Assembly (NCBI RefSeq): GCF_934525195.1
Contig: NZ_CAKSZA010000001.1
Location: forward strand, 360,882 to 424,881
Reading direction: 5' to 3'
Length of the DNA: 64,000 nt
Origin: an uncultured Eubacterium sp.
GTDB lineage: Bacteria > Bacillota > Clostridia > Oscillospirales > Acutalibacteraceae
Shown here in pieces: positions 25,522 to 33,710 of the stretch (positions are counted from its first letter, which is position 1; the number at the start of each line of letters is the position of its first letter). Below the pieces are notes generated by a model. The model saw only the letters and a program-made list of their open reading frames with translations, made no database searches and was not told where the DNA came from. A program made the translations under genes and the position numbers.

Positions 25522-27321
25522 TTATTCTTTGGATTCATTCAACACAGTCATTTTCAGCAAAACATAGGATTTTGGATAATTTGCTTTGACAAAACCCTCA
25601 TCGTTTTTCTCAAAAACAGTTTTTATATGACTGTAAAAATCATCAAAGTATTCTTGCGGATTATTCGGATTTGCTTTTATTGCCTCATCGCCAAGCATTT
25701 CAATCAAAACAGAAAGATACATATCTGCATACAAACCTTTTTGATTACCCTGCAAAAACTTTGAATAAATATATTTCAATGTGTAGTCGCAATAAGAATT
25801 AAGATTTATATTTTCTTCGCAAAGTGAATAATCACCGTTTGCCTTTGCAATATTTACCAAACCGTCAAATTCATTTGAAATATATTTGTTTATATCAATG
25901 TTATTGCTTTCGACTGCGATTTTTACCGCCTCGTTTCGAAGCCTATAATTATCATTATAAGAAATATTTTGATATTTTAAATATGCCTCTTGCGGTAAAT
26001 ATTTCTTAATGTCTTTCGGATAATAGTCGCCGTCTCTCGGTATCCAAGAATCAACGCAAATATACTTGTCGCCGTCTTTTTTTACCGTAATTCCATATAC
26101 ATTCAAACTCCCGCACGAATTAACGAAATTATTGCCTTGTTCCTGATAAGAAGCGATGAAAGCATAAATAAAATATGTTGTTAAATTTTCCGAATTATTT
26201 TTGTTTATATCTCCCTTTTGTTTACCGAGAACTATATGGCTTTCAACAGGTTTCAGTTCTTCTTCCGACTTTGAACTCATAATTTGCTCGGTCAACGAAG
26301 CACTTATCACACCGCTTAATAATGTGTTTTTTGATAGTTCTCTAAAATCCTGCTTATTAACCGTCTGCTTTGGATTGGCACTGCACAACACAAGGACAGC
26401 CAAACTCAAAACGACTGCACAAAGCGACATAAATCTTTTTGGCTTTTTATATCTGAGCGCATTTTTTATTCTGCTTTTAACATCATTCTCGCTGAACGAC
26501 AACGGATTTGCCAACGGCATACGATTTGCCGAAGCAAACGACAACAGGGCATAGGAATATTTCTTTTTTATGCTTGGATTCTGTGACAAAACCCACTCGT
26601 CACAGCTCATTTCCATATCTTTGGACATAAGATAAAATGCCAAATAGCACAGCGGATTAAACCAATGCAATATCAAAAGAAGATACGCTGTTATTTTTAT
26701 CACATTATCGCAACGCTTGATGTGATATTTTTCGTGTTGCAACACATATTGCAAAAAATCATCACTTACATTGTACGGAATATAAATTTTCGGCTTAAAA
26801 ACTCCTATTATGAACGGTGACGATATTCCCTCTGCCTGATATACATTATCGTTAAATAAAACAGCTGTATCGAGGCTTTTTCTGAGGCGCATATATTTTA
26901 CCGCAGAATAAATGACTAGCGAAAATATACCGATTGCCCATACAGAAGACAAGACCAACAACACCCAATCAATATTTGCCCAATACAAATAGCTTGAAGT
27001 AATATCCCCAATGACAGAATCTGTATTCGGCAAACCTACGCTCACATTATTTGCTGTTTGATTCGGAGCGGATTTGATATAATCCATAGATGATGTATCG
27101 CCCGACTGCACCATTGTCATATCAAACGGCTTCAAGCTAAACAGACTGACAATCGACTTAAAACTGACAGGGCAAACAAGCCTAAATCCCACAACACTCC
27201 AAATCAGATAGGAATATTTTTTAGGCATATCTTTCAGAAAAAAGCGAACAACCAGCACCGCCAATATGACATAACTTGCGGTTATGCTCATATTCAGAAC
27301 GCTTATAAACAAATCGGTCAT
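25522..27321 (-). CDS. M56 family membrane metallopeptidase (BlaR1/MecR1-like sensor)
   Basis: 599 residues. The first about 310 residues contain four membrane segments and the M56 zinc-protease motif HEKYHIKRCD. The rest is an extracellular domain with no penicillin-binding motifs, so it probably does not sense beta-lactams as BlaR1 does. On signal it should cleave the BlaI-type repressor encoded 2 nt upstream. GGAGGACTGATT precedes the start. Confidence 0.82.
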   Translation of the reverse strand: MTDLFISVLNMSITASYVILAVLVVRFFLKDMPKKYSYLIWSVVGFRLVCPVSFKSIVSLFSLKPFDMTMVQSGDTSSMDYIKSAPNQTANNVSVGLPNTDSVIGDITSSYLYWANIDWVLLVLSSVWAIGIFSLVIYSAVKYMRLRKSLDTAVLFNDNVYQAEGISSPFIIGVFKPKIYIPYNVSDDFLQYVLQHEKYHIKRCDNVIKITAYLLLILHWFNPLCYLAFYLMSKDMEMSCDEWVLSQNPSIKKKYSYALLSFASANRMPLANPLSFSENDVKSRIKNALRYKKPKRFMSLCAVVLSLAVLVLCSANPKQTVNKQDFRELSKNTLLSGVISASLTEQIMSSKSEEELKPVESHIVLGKQKGDINKNNSENLTTYFIYAFIASYQEQGNNFVNSCGSLNVYGITVKKDGDKYICVDSWIPRDGDYYPKDIKKYLPQEAYLKYQNISYNDNYRLRNEAVKIAVESNNIDINKYISNEFDGLVNIAKANGDYSLCEENINLNSYCDYTLKYIYSKFLQGNQKGLYADMYLSVLIEMLGDEAIKANPNNPQEYFDDFYSHIKTVFEKNDEGFVKANYPKSYVLLKMTVLNESKE

Positions 27322-27323
27322 AA

Positions 27324-27683
27324 TCAGTCCTCCTTGTATGAATCAATAAGGTTTTTCAATTCCTCTGCTTCTCCGTTGCTGATTTTTCGTCCGTTCAAAA
27401 ATGCTGCCAAAAAACTCGGCAACGACCCGCCAAAGGAATTTTCAACAAATCTTGCACTTGCATATTCCTGAACATTTCTTTTTTCAACAAGCGATTTTAT
27501 ATGCGAATTTTCATTTTGCGCAAAGCCCTTTTCGCACATTTTTCTGAGCACGGTATAAGTGGTGGATTTTTTCCATCCGAGTGCTTTTTCGCATTTCTCG
27601 ACCAATTCGTGCGAGGTCAATGGCTCGTTTTCCCAAATCACATTCATAAACTTATAATCGCTTTCGCACAATTTCAAATCCAT
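27324..27683 (-). CDS. BlaI/MecI family repressor
   Basis: 119 residues with the winged helix of BlaI/MecI: KFMNVIWENEPLTSHELVEK and WKKSTTYTVLRKMCEKG. It represses its own operon until the M56 partner triggers cleavage. First gene of the pair; AGGTGATGTT precedes the start. Confidence 0.85.
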   Translation of the reverse strand: MDLKLCESDYKFMNVIWENEPLTSHELVEKCEKALGWKKSTTYTVLRKMCEKGFAQNENSHIKSLVEKRNVQEYASARFVENSFGGSLPSFLAAFLNGRKISNGEAEELKNLIDSYKED

Positions 27684-27697
27684 AACATCACCTCATT

Positions 27698-27758
27698 TCG
27701 GTTTATAACTATCGACCTCACTTGTAGTCTATAACAATAAACCAAATTTGTCAAGCAA
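27698..27758 (-). promoter_or_regulatory. Promoter and candidate BlaI operator
   Basis: On the minus strand a TTGACA is followed after 15 nt by TATAGA. Overlapping it is an imperfect dyad, TTATAGACTA paired with TAGTTATAA, which could be the repressor site. The spacing is short and the dyad has one offset base, so this is tentative. Confidence 0.4.
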
Positions 27759-27936
27759 ATTTAACAAAAACCCTCTCAGTGTTCGAGCCCCTACAACCCA
27801 AAATAATAAAAACGAGGAACATCCTAAAGAACATTCCTCGTTTTTGGTACGCTGGAAGGGACTTCGTCAAAACACACTTCGTGATTAAAGCAAAATGCAA
27901 GCATTTGCAAACAATCACTGCGTATGTTTTTCCTCT

Positions 27937-27970
27937 CAAAATCTGCCGTACAGTAGTGCGTCAGATTTTG
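27937..27970. repeat. Conserved hairpin, copy 1
   Basis: CAAAATCTG pairs with CAGATTTTG around an inner stem CGTAC-AGTA-GTGCG. It differs from copy 2 by two compensatory base-pair changes. Confidence 0.7.
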
Positions 27971-28124
27971 TTAAGGTGTGCTGCGCACACCATTACAACA
28001 TATTAAAAAGCCCAAAGTGGAAAAATCCACCTTGGGCTTTTTGGTACGCTTCGTCCAAGCATATTCCGTGATTAAAATAATTGCTAAAGCAATCATTAAC
28101 AATCACTTCATATGCTTCTCCTCT

Positions 28125-28158
28125 CAAAAACCGTCGTACAGCGGTGCGTCGGTTTTTG
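28125..28158. repeat. Conserved hairpin, copy 2
   Basis: CAAAAACCG pairs with CGGTTTTTG around CGTAC-AGCG-GTGCG. The stem bases differ from copy 1 but pairing is kept. Confidence 0.7.
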
Positions 28159-28191
28159 TATTATAGGGTTCGAGTCCCTACAACCAAAAAT

Positions 28192-28229
28192 AAAATAGCG
28201 AAGCAGATAAATATCTACTTCGCTATTTT
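28192..28229. terminator. Bidirectional terminator next to the tRNA-Arg fragment
   Basis: AAAATAGCGAAG pairs with CTTCGCTATTTT. It is the natural terminator of the former tRNA-Arg gene on the minus strand. Confidence 0.8.
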
Positions 28230-28275
28230 GGTACGCTGGAAGGGACTCGAACCCCCGACCTACTGGTTCGTAGCC
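28229..28275 (-). other. Attachment site: 3' fragment of tRNA-Arg(ACG)
   Basis: The minus strand reads the anticodon loop CTACGAA (anticodon ACG), the 3' anticodon stem, a 5-nt variable loop, the T-arm with loop TTCGAGT, the acceptor 3' strand CCAGCGT, discriminator A and CCA. The 5' half is missing: upstream sequence no longer pairs with the anticodon stem. This is the usual product of a tRNA-targeting integrase, where the intact tRNA is rebuilt at the far end. The intact copy would lie beyond the right edge. Confidence 0.8.
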
Positions 28276-28357
28276 GTACCGACAAATCTCTTTTACACCG
28301 TTTTAAGCCATATTTAACACTATTATTCCCATTATTTCCATGCTTTACTGAAAATAT

Positions 28358-28375
28358 GTGGTCAATAAGTGGTCA
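28358..28375. repeat. Direct repeat GTGGTCA x2, possible integrase arm sites
   Basis: GTGGTCA occurs at 28358-28364 and 28369-28375, one helical turn apart, about 85 nt inside the element from the attachment site. Tyrosine-integrase arm sites often look like this. The integrase gene itself is not in the window. Confidence 0.4.
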
Positions 28376-28443
28376 GTTCAACACAAAATATTTTTATGCT
28401 TTAAAGAAATGCCATTAATTACTATGATTCACAAAAGAAGTAT

Positions 28444-29802
28444 TTATTGTGGTGTTTTGAATCGTGGTATAGCATTATATTCTCCATCAAGATAGGATTT
28501 ACATATTTTTTTATCAAATCGTTCGTTAAATGTATTCAATGAAAATATTGTGGATTTTCCATCTTCACTTTTGTCAATAAAGTTTATTTCATCTTTTCTC
28601 AAAAGATTAAAATCCATTAGTTTTGATTCGTGTGTTGTAACTATTAATTGGATATTTCTAGAAATAGCAAGTTTGAGATATTCTTCTACAAATTTATAAG
28701 TTAATAACGGATGAAATCTTCTATTGATTTCGTCTATTATATATACTCGTTCAGTATCTTTACATAATAGTACTTCTATTAAATCAAGTAAACGTATTGT
28801 TCCATCTGACTCTTCATTCAATGAAAAAATAGCATCGGTTTTCTCATGCTTGAATTCTAATGTTTTGCATTTTATTTTCTCGTGTTCAAGCTGGATGATA
28901 AACATCGTATTGTCGTCACTTGAACGTAAAATTACAGATGGGATTTCAGATAAGCCTTTTTTATCAAAACGTTGCTTTTGTTTATTTAGATTATCGATTA
29001 TTTCTTGCATTAAACCTTTAGGAATGCTAGAAGAAACTTTCTCTAAAGAAACATCAGCTATAGCAAATTTAGAAACGCCTGTTCCAAACATAGAAAGTAG
29101 CTTACTAATTTGTTCTACACTGTCGCTATTAATTAAGTAAGAGTAACCTGTAACAGGTCGATCAGGTTGATTTACACTTAATTTGTATTTAAACCAATTG
29201 TATACCTTTTTGTAAATTGATAACGGTGATTCATGTGTATACAAAGAATCTTTGTTTTGGTTCATTAATCGCAAAAAGAGTATTGAGCCATCAGATACTA
29301 CATCTTCTGCATATATTTTTAAACGTTCATTAATGGTATCATCTTTAAAAAATGTATCGACTTCATATTGGCTGTTTTTTATGTCGCGGAAGAATATTGT
29401 TTTGTATGTTGTTCCGTATTTATACTGTTTTAAATATTCATCTGTGAAAATACCTGAATTTATTAGTAGATGAAATCCATAAATGTACTTTTTATCTCCG
29501 ATTTTAATAGTAAACTCAAAATGAGATGGCTTATCTATGTTTTTGTTATTAACTCTGCAATAACAATTAGCATATGAGCTAGGAACTTCTCCAACGATTA
29601 CAGACTGTGCAAAATCAAATGCGGCAACTAAATTCGATTTTCCAGAAGCATTTGCTCCATACACTGCCATAAATTTTAGAAGTTTAAAGCCGTCTTTTGT
29701 ATATACTCGTTTGATGTTGCTGCGCACTTTTCCAGCTTCCATTGAAAAAACTTGTTCTTCGTCAAAAGATAAAAAATTGCTAATTCTAAATTCTGATAAC
29801 AT
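28444..29802 (-). CDS. AAA family ATPase (AAA_15/AAA_21), lone defence-type ATPase
   Basis: 452 residues of the ABC/SMC-like AAA_21 group. N-terminal FRISNFLSF, Walker A GANASGKSN, a signature-like EESDGTIRLLDL, Walker B RVYIIDEINRRFHPLL and switch His in LIVTTHES. There is no TOPRIM, HNH or other nuclease domain as in OLD proteins, and no RloB-like partner beside it. Such ATPases are common in defence islands and abortive-infection loci. It sits between the attachment site and the CBASS operon and is divergent from it. Start at 29802 after AAGGTGG. Its base composition is AT-rich like the neighbouring cargo. Confidence 0.75.
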   Translation of the reverse strand: MLSEFRISNFLSFDEEQVFSMEAGKVRSNIKRVYTKDGFKLLKFMAVYGANASGKSNLVAAFDFAQSVIVGEVPSSYANCYCRVNNKNIDKPSHFEFTIKIGDKKYIYGFHLLINSGIFTDEYLKQYKYGTTYKTIFFRDIKNSQYEVDTFFKDDTINERLKIYAEDVVSDGSILFLRLMNQNKDSLYTHESPLSIYKKVYNWFKYKLSVNQPDRPVTGYSYLINSDSVEQISKLLSMFGTGVSKFAIADVSLEKVSSSIPKGLMQEIIDNLNKQKQRFDKKGLSEIPSVILRSSDDNTMFIIQLEHEKIKCKTLEFKHEKTDAIFSLNEESDGTIRLLDLIEVLLCKDTERVYIIDEINRRFHPLLTYKFVEEYLKLAISRNIQLIVTTHESKLMDFNLLRKDEINFIDKSEDGKSTIFSLNTFNERFDKKICKSYLDGEYNAIPRFKTPQ

Positions 29803-29932
29803 AATTTGTTCCACCTTTACTGTTTATATTAATATAAACGAAAAAAACGCTGTTGTCAATAAATTATTTTGTGATTTTTACATTGACTTTTTGCGTAAAT
29901 GAGAAAAAATCACAAAATCTTTGAAAATGCTA

Positions 29933-29960
29933 TTGACAAATTGATAGCTTATGCTATAAT
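29933..29960 (+). promoter_or_regulatory. Strong sigma-A promoter of the CBASS operon
   Basis: TTGACA (29933-29938), a 16-nt spacer and TATAAT (29955-29960). Transcription should start near 29967, just before the CIRCE element. Confidence 0.88.
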
Positions 29961-29971
29961 ATCAATTAGGG

Positions 29972-29998
29972 TTAGCACTCAAAAGTTAAGAGTGCTAA
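29972..29998 (+). promoter_or_regulatory. CIRCE operator (HrcA-binding site)
   Basis: TTAGCACTC-N9-GAGTGCTAA, a perfect match to the consensus CIRCE inverted repeat. CIRCE is bound by HrcA, the repressor of groESL and dnaK heat-shock operons, and is released on heat or protein-folding stress. Here it sits directly after the promoter and 70 nt before the CD-NTase gene. No chaperonin gene is present, so the operator belongs to the defence operon. Confidence 0.9.
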
Positions 29999-30068
29999 GA
30001 AGTGCATTCAAATATATTCATAATAAATGCAATAAAATTGCCAAACTAAAAATAAGGAGATATAAAAT

Positions 30069-31292
30069 ATGAATATTTACGAACCTTCTGAACGTCAAAA
30101 CGATATTATTAAACTAATTAGAAAATTGGATTTATCACCAACGCAGTATCAAAATGCAGTATCAAAATATCAAAGAATAGCGAAGTATCTTGAGAGTAAT
30201 GGCATAGAAGCTGAAATATATCCACAAGGTTCATTTTCACTTGGTACAGTAATTCGACCTGTTAGCAAAAGCACAGATGCTTCTTATGATTTGGATTTTG
30301 TTTGTCAGTTAAGAAAAACACGTGATCAACAATCCGCTGCAGAATTAAGAAAAGAGGTTGAAGAAATTCTTACAAAAAGCGACTTGTATGAAGGTAAATT
30401 GGAGATTAGTGACAAGTGTATTACTGTAAGATATGCAGACATTGATGGCGTTAGTTTTTCAATCGATATTGTACCAGCAGCAGATGAAACTGAAGAAAAC
30501 AAAAAACGCTTATCACAAAAATGTTTTAAACCTAACTTAATAAAGACAGCTATTGCAATCCCAAAACATTGTAATGTGAATTATAATTGGATTACTAACA
30601 ATCCAAGAGGCTATAGAGAGTGGTTTGAAGAAATTAATCAACCTTTTTTGATAGCTTGCGAAAAGCGTCAACGTCAAATGATAATTGAAGCTAATAGTAA
30701 TATGTTTTCAACTATAGAAGAAATACCCAATGACCTGCTTAGGTCTTCAGTGCAACGTGTGATACAAATACTAAAGTATCACAGGGATGTATATTATAGC
30801 TCATTTGTTGATGGGGAAGATACGAAACCGATTTCTGCAATCATTGGCACAATTGTAGCAAAAGTTGCACAAACACAATTGCCTACATTATCAGTGTTTG
30901 AACTGCTTAACTGTGTACTTGATGAAATTACTACATATAGTAATTATCAATTTGTAACAGAAAAAGTATTTTTGGAACGATATCCAGATAATAGGTTGAT
31001 TTCAAGAAAAGGTAACAAGTGGTTTATGGAAAATCCAGCTAATCCAGAAGATAATTTAACAGATCAATGGAATGAAAACCCGAATGTTCCAAAAAGATTT
31101 TTTCTATGGATTAAAGCAGCACAGAATGATCTAATTAGTTCGGTGAATTTAAATGAAAGTGAGTTTAGGGCGACAATGGAAACAGCATTCGGTTCTAATT
31201 TAATTTCGTCAGTATGGGGAAAAAAGTATTGTCCAATCCCATCTACATCTGTTTCATCAACCAATGTTGCAAAGCCATGGAAGAAAATATGA
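30069..31292 (+). CDS. CBASS CD-NTase (cGAS/DncV-like nucleotidyltransferase, SMODS)
   Basis: 407 residues. The nucleotidyltransferase core has GSFSLGT (54-60), the metal-binding pair Asp74 and Asp76 in YDLDF, and the third Asp133 in FSIDIVPA. These enzymes make cyclic oligonucleotides on phage infection to switch on an effector. The gene starts the operon, with AAGGAGA before ATG, and its stop overlaps the next start (ATGA). In type II systems the C-terminal residue is the point of conjugation and is often Gly or Ala. This protein ends PWKKI, which is unusual. The product nucleotide cannot be predicted by eye. Confidence 0.88.
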   Translation: MNIYEPSERQNDIIKLIRKLDLSPTQYQNAVSKYQRIAKYLESNGIEAEIYPQGSFSLGTVIRPVSKSTDASYDLDFVCQLRKTRDQQSAAELRKEVEEILTKSDLYEGKLEISDKCITVRYADIDGVSFSIDIVPAADETEENKKRLSQKCFKPNLIKTAIAIPKHCNVNYNWITNNPRGYREWFEEINQPFLIACEKRQRQMIIEANSNMFSTIEEIPNDLLRSSVQRVIQILKYHRDVYYSSFVDGEDTKPISAIIGTIVAKVAQTQLPTLSVFELLNCVLDEITTYSNYQFVTEKVFLERYPDNRLISRKGNKWFMENPANPEDNLTDQWNENPNVPKRFFLWIKAAQNDLISSVNLNESEFRATMETAFGSNLISSVWGKKYCPIPSTSVSSTNVAKPWKKI

Positions 31293-31969
31293 TTTTTACC
31301 GAAAAAAGTGCGAATTGTCAAATCAATAGCTTGTTATGTGAATATCCTAATTTGAAATTAGTTGATTCAAATTCAAAACTTGTACACTTGAAAGGAAGTA
31401 TTTTAGTAAATAGGCATTTCAATAAATTCATTTTATGTAAGAACTATAACATTGATGTATTTATACCAATAGAATCTTATAAGTTGCCGTATGTTGTTGA
31501 CAGCGACAAATATATCAGTAGAAATTATCATCATTATTATTCAAATGGTGAATTATGTTTGGCAACTGATACACAAATTAGGATTCGTTTTTTAAATGGG
31601 TTTGATTTAGTACAATGGATGAAAGAATATGTAGAAATATATTTCTTATCATATGAATATTTTCAACGTTTTGGAGAATTTCCGTTTGGAGAAAGACAAC
31701 ATGGATGTATTGGAATTTTAGAAACATATCAAGATCTTTTCTTCGCAAAAGATCTTGTTGCAACATTTAATCTTATGAAATATATTGTGCACAATTCATA
31801 TAGAGGTCATCACATTTGTCCTTGTGGAAGTGACAAACGTCTGCGAAAATGCCATGGAGAAGTATTACTAGAATTTTATAAAAATGAAAAATTAAGAGCA
31901 ATTTTATTACAAGATTTTGACAATATTGTTGAGGAGTTAAAAAATGACAAAAAGCGAAGAAATATTTAA
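31289..31969 (+). CDS. CBASS E2-like protein with C-terminal SEC-C zinc motif (Cap2-like, E2 only)
   Basis: 226 residues. The central region resembles bacterial E2 domains: HHYYSNGELCLAT places a probable catalytic Cys90 after a His pair (81-82), like the HP...GxLCL pattern of type II CBASS E2 proteins. The C-terminus has a SEC-C motif, CPCGSDKRLRKCHG (177-190), which binds zinc. No E1 domain and no separate JAB peptidase gene are present, so this fits the short type II layout. The start at 31289 overlaps the CD-NTase stop by 4 nt; upstream in-frame ATGs lie inside the CD-NTase gene. Confidence 0.75.
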   Translation: MIFTEKSANCQINSLLCEYPNLKLVDSNSKLVHLKGSILVNRHFNKFILCKNYNIDVFIPIESYKLPYVVDSDKYISRNYHHYYSNGELCLATDTQIRIRFLNGFDLVQWMKEYVEIYFLSYEYFQRFGEFPFGERQHGCIGILETYQDLFFAKDLVATFNLMKYIVHNSYRGHHICPCGSDKRLRKCHGEVLLEFYKNEKLRAILLQDFDNIVEELKNDKKRRNI

Positions 31970-32816
31970 AAGGCAAAACGAAGAAAATATGCTCCGATAT
32001 CAATTTGCTTCACGTCAATGTTACAATAGAGCCGAGAGATATAATAGAAGCAGTTGGATATTCTGCTTGTTGAGTTGGGCGACATTCTTTTTGCCTAGCT
32101 CAGAGCCATATGATACAATTACGATATGTGTTACGTCTGCCATTGATTTTCTGGCTCTGTTTTTATCGTGGAGATTTAATGAGAATATAAAAAAAGCATC
32201 GAGTATGCGTAATTATTTTGATTCATATGTTTTAGGAACAAATAAAGATTTATTTTCCAATAATGATAAAATAAAACTGAAAGAGTATGCAGTAAGAGAA
32301 GAACATAAGGCACCCAAAAAGTATATTCAACAAATTCAACGTACAGGGCATGATAATCCACCAGGAGTATTAGATTGGTATGAATTTTCTAGTCCTTTAG
32401 AAGGTGAAAATGCAATATATGAATGTATGCGACAAAATTGTTGGTGGAATAATAAATTAACTAAAATTAGAATAGTACTGACATCAGTTTTTTTGTTTAT
32501 TATGTTATTTATTTGTGGCCTTTTTAAGATAAAATTTTTTGCTAGTTTAAGCATAACTCGTATTCTGCTTAGTTCATCTCCTATAATATTAAGGATTGTT
32601 GAACGAATCGTTCAAAACATACACTACTTAAAATTATCTGTTCAAATTAGTGGCGGAATGAAAATTGTTGAAAGAAGCAAAACAATAGAGGCTATCAACT
32701 CTTTACAAGAATTAATTAATAAACGCAGAACTCTTCCTGTTCTTGAAAATAATTCAGTTCATAGATGTGTGGCCAATGCTTTTTCTAATCTAAATTTGGA
32801 AATAACAAATAATTAA
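31944..32816 (+). CDS. CBASS effector: S-4TM family pore-forming membrane protein
   Basis: 290 residues with two pairs of membrane helices (about 35-51, 58-76 and 172-196, 198-218) separated by a cytosolic segment. The arrangement and the N-terminal Q.ENMLRYQFASRQCYNRAERYN stretch match the SMODS-associated S-4TM effectors. These are thought to open the inner membrane when the cyclic nucleotide binds. The start overlaps the E2-like gene by 26 nt, with GAGGAG inside that gene's end, so the three genes are coupled. Confidence 0.78.
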   Translation: MTKSEEIFKRQNEENMLRYQFASRQCYNRAERYNRSSWIFCLLSWATFFLPSSEPYDTITICVTSAIDFLALFLSWRFNENIKKASSMRNYFDSYVLGTNKDLFSNNDKIKLKEYAVREEHKAPKKYIQQIQRTGHDNPPGVLDWYEFSSPLEGENAIYECMRQNCWWNNKLTKIRIVLTSVFLFIMLFICGLFKIKFFASLSITRILLSSSPIILRIVERIVQNIHYLKLSVQISGGMKIVERSKTIEAINSLQELINKRRTLPVLENNSVHRCVANAFSNLNLEITNN

Positions 32817-32913
32817 ATAGTTATATGATGAAATCGAAATTGCAAATAAAATATCATAAAAGTTGAGTTGATATGTTAATTGAATGAAAATATTGTGAAT
32901 ATGAGGTGAAACG

Positions 32914-33615
32914 ATGACATACAAATATTTCAATGTAAGAAAGGAAATTGGCAATGATTATTCTGAAAAAGAATTGAAGCGATTTAGAACATTTTCGGAA
33001 ATAAAACAATTATTTAAGCCATTTCATTGGACGATATTTATTTTGACAATAATATCTATAGTGGCTTTAGTAATATTGCTGGTTGTTTCAATAAATAAAT
33101 TGTGGTGCATAATACCTGCGTTATTAATAATTATATGTGTAAAAATATGGGATGCAAAAGCAGAAGAATTATATGATGTCAAAATGCACGAAAAAGAGAT
33201 AAAAGGATTAGATAACGCATATGATGAATATTTGAGTAATATTAATAGAATACTAGTAGATAACGGAATAGACACTGCAGAAAAACGCAATTGCTTAAAA
33301 AAAGAGTGCTGTTCTGTTTTTGAAAGAAGAGATTCTAAGTATTCGTCTTTGAGCAACAAAGCGTTTGAAATATTGATAGGCATTCCTATTGGTGCTGTAA
33401 TATCTTTGCTTGTTAATGGTGATAGTGTGGTCTCTGTTGAACAAATCATTGCAGTCGTTATTGCCTGTGTAATAATTTATGTTATTATTAAATTTGCAAA
33501 ATTTATTACATATTATACCGATGGGTGCAAGCAAGATCAAAAATTATTAGATGCCCTTAATGAAATGGAATATTATTCAGGTAGAAATGATAAATCTAAA
33601 AGTAAAGACAATTAA
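32914..33615 (+). CDS. Four-helix membrane protein downstream of CBASS, unknown
   Basis: 233 residues with helices in two pairs (about 38-60, 62-77 and 148-170, 174-196) around a charged central segment. This resembles the layout of SLATT/S-4TM proteins but I see no family motif. It lies 97 nt after the effector on the same strand, with GAGGTGAAACG before ATG, and no terminator lies between them. It may be a second effector, an immunity factor or an unrelated cargo gene. The hairpin at 33711 ends the transcript. Confidence 0.55.
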   Translation: MTYKYFNVRKEIGNDYSEKELKRFRTFSEIKQLFKPFHWTIFILTIISIVALVILLVVSINKLWCIIPALLIIICVKIWDAKAEELYDVKMHEKEIKGLDNAYDEYLSNINRILVDNGIDTAEKRNCLKKECCSVFERRDSKYSSLSNKAFEILIGIPIGAVISLLVNGDSVVSVEQIIAVVIACVIIYVIIKFAKFITYYTDGCKQDQKLLDALNEMEYYSGRNDKSKSKDN

Positions 33616-33710
33616 AACATAAAAACAGTATCTCGGATATATATGATTATTGTATTTTTGGCAAAACGCAAGTGTTTAGTGATGTATTAAAATTAAATAT
33701 TATTAAATTT

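Larger units (their letters stand above)
27781..28229. repeat. Array of tRNA-end and terminator modules (integration scars)
   Basis: Three hairpin terminators (27808-27845, 28005-28042, 28192-28229) are each followed by a copy of the reverse-strand tRNA-Arg end, beginning GGTACGC. The copies are graded: 18 nt at about 27846, 7 nt at about 28043 and 47 nt at 28229. On the left of modules 1 and 3 is a plus-strand T-arm-like piece, GTTCGAG(C/T)CCCTACAACC. Between the modules lies a repeated spacer with a conserved 34-nt hairpin. No credible gene is present from 27684 to 28443. The pattern fits repeated insertion and loss of elements at one tRNA site. Confidence 0.65.

Noticed and set aside
27781..28229. 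CRISPR array from the repeated hairpins
   Set aside because: Only two to three diverged units with unequal spacing, linked to tRNA ends, and no cas genes.
28444..29802. OLD-family nuclease or retron effector
   Set aside because: No TOPRIM domain after the ATPase, and no reverse transcriptase nearby.
29972..29998. CIRCE left over from a broken groESL operon
   Set aside because: No groES or groEL remnant is found on either side, and the promoter and operator spacing to the CD-NTase start is intact. Capture of such a promoter in the past remains possible.
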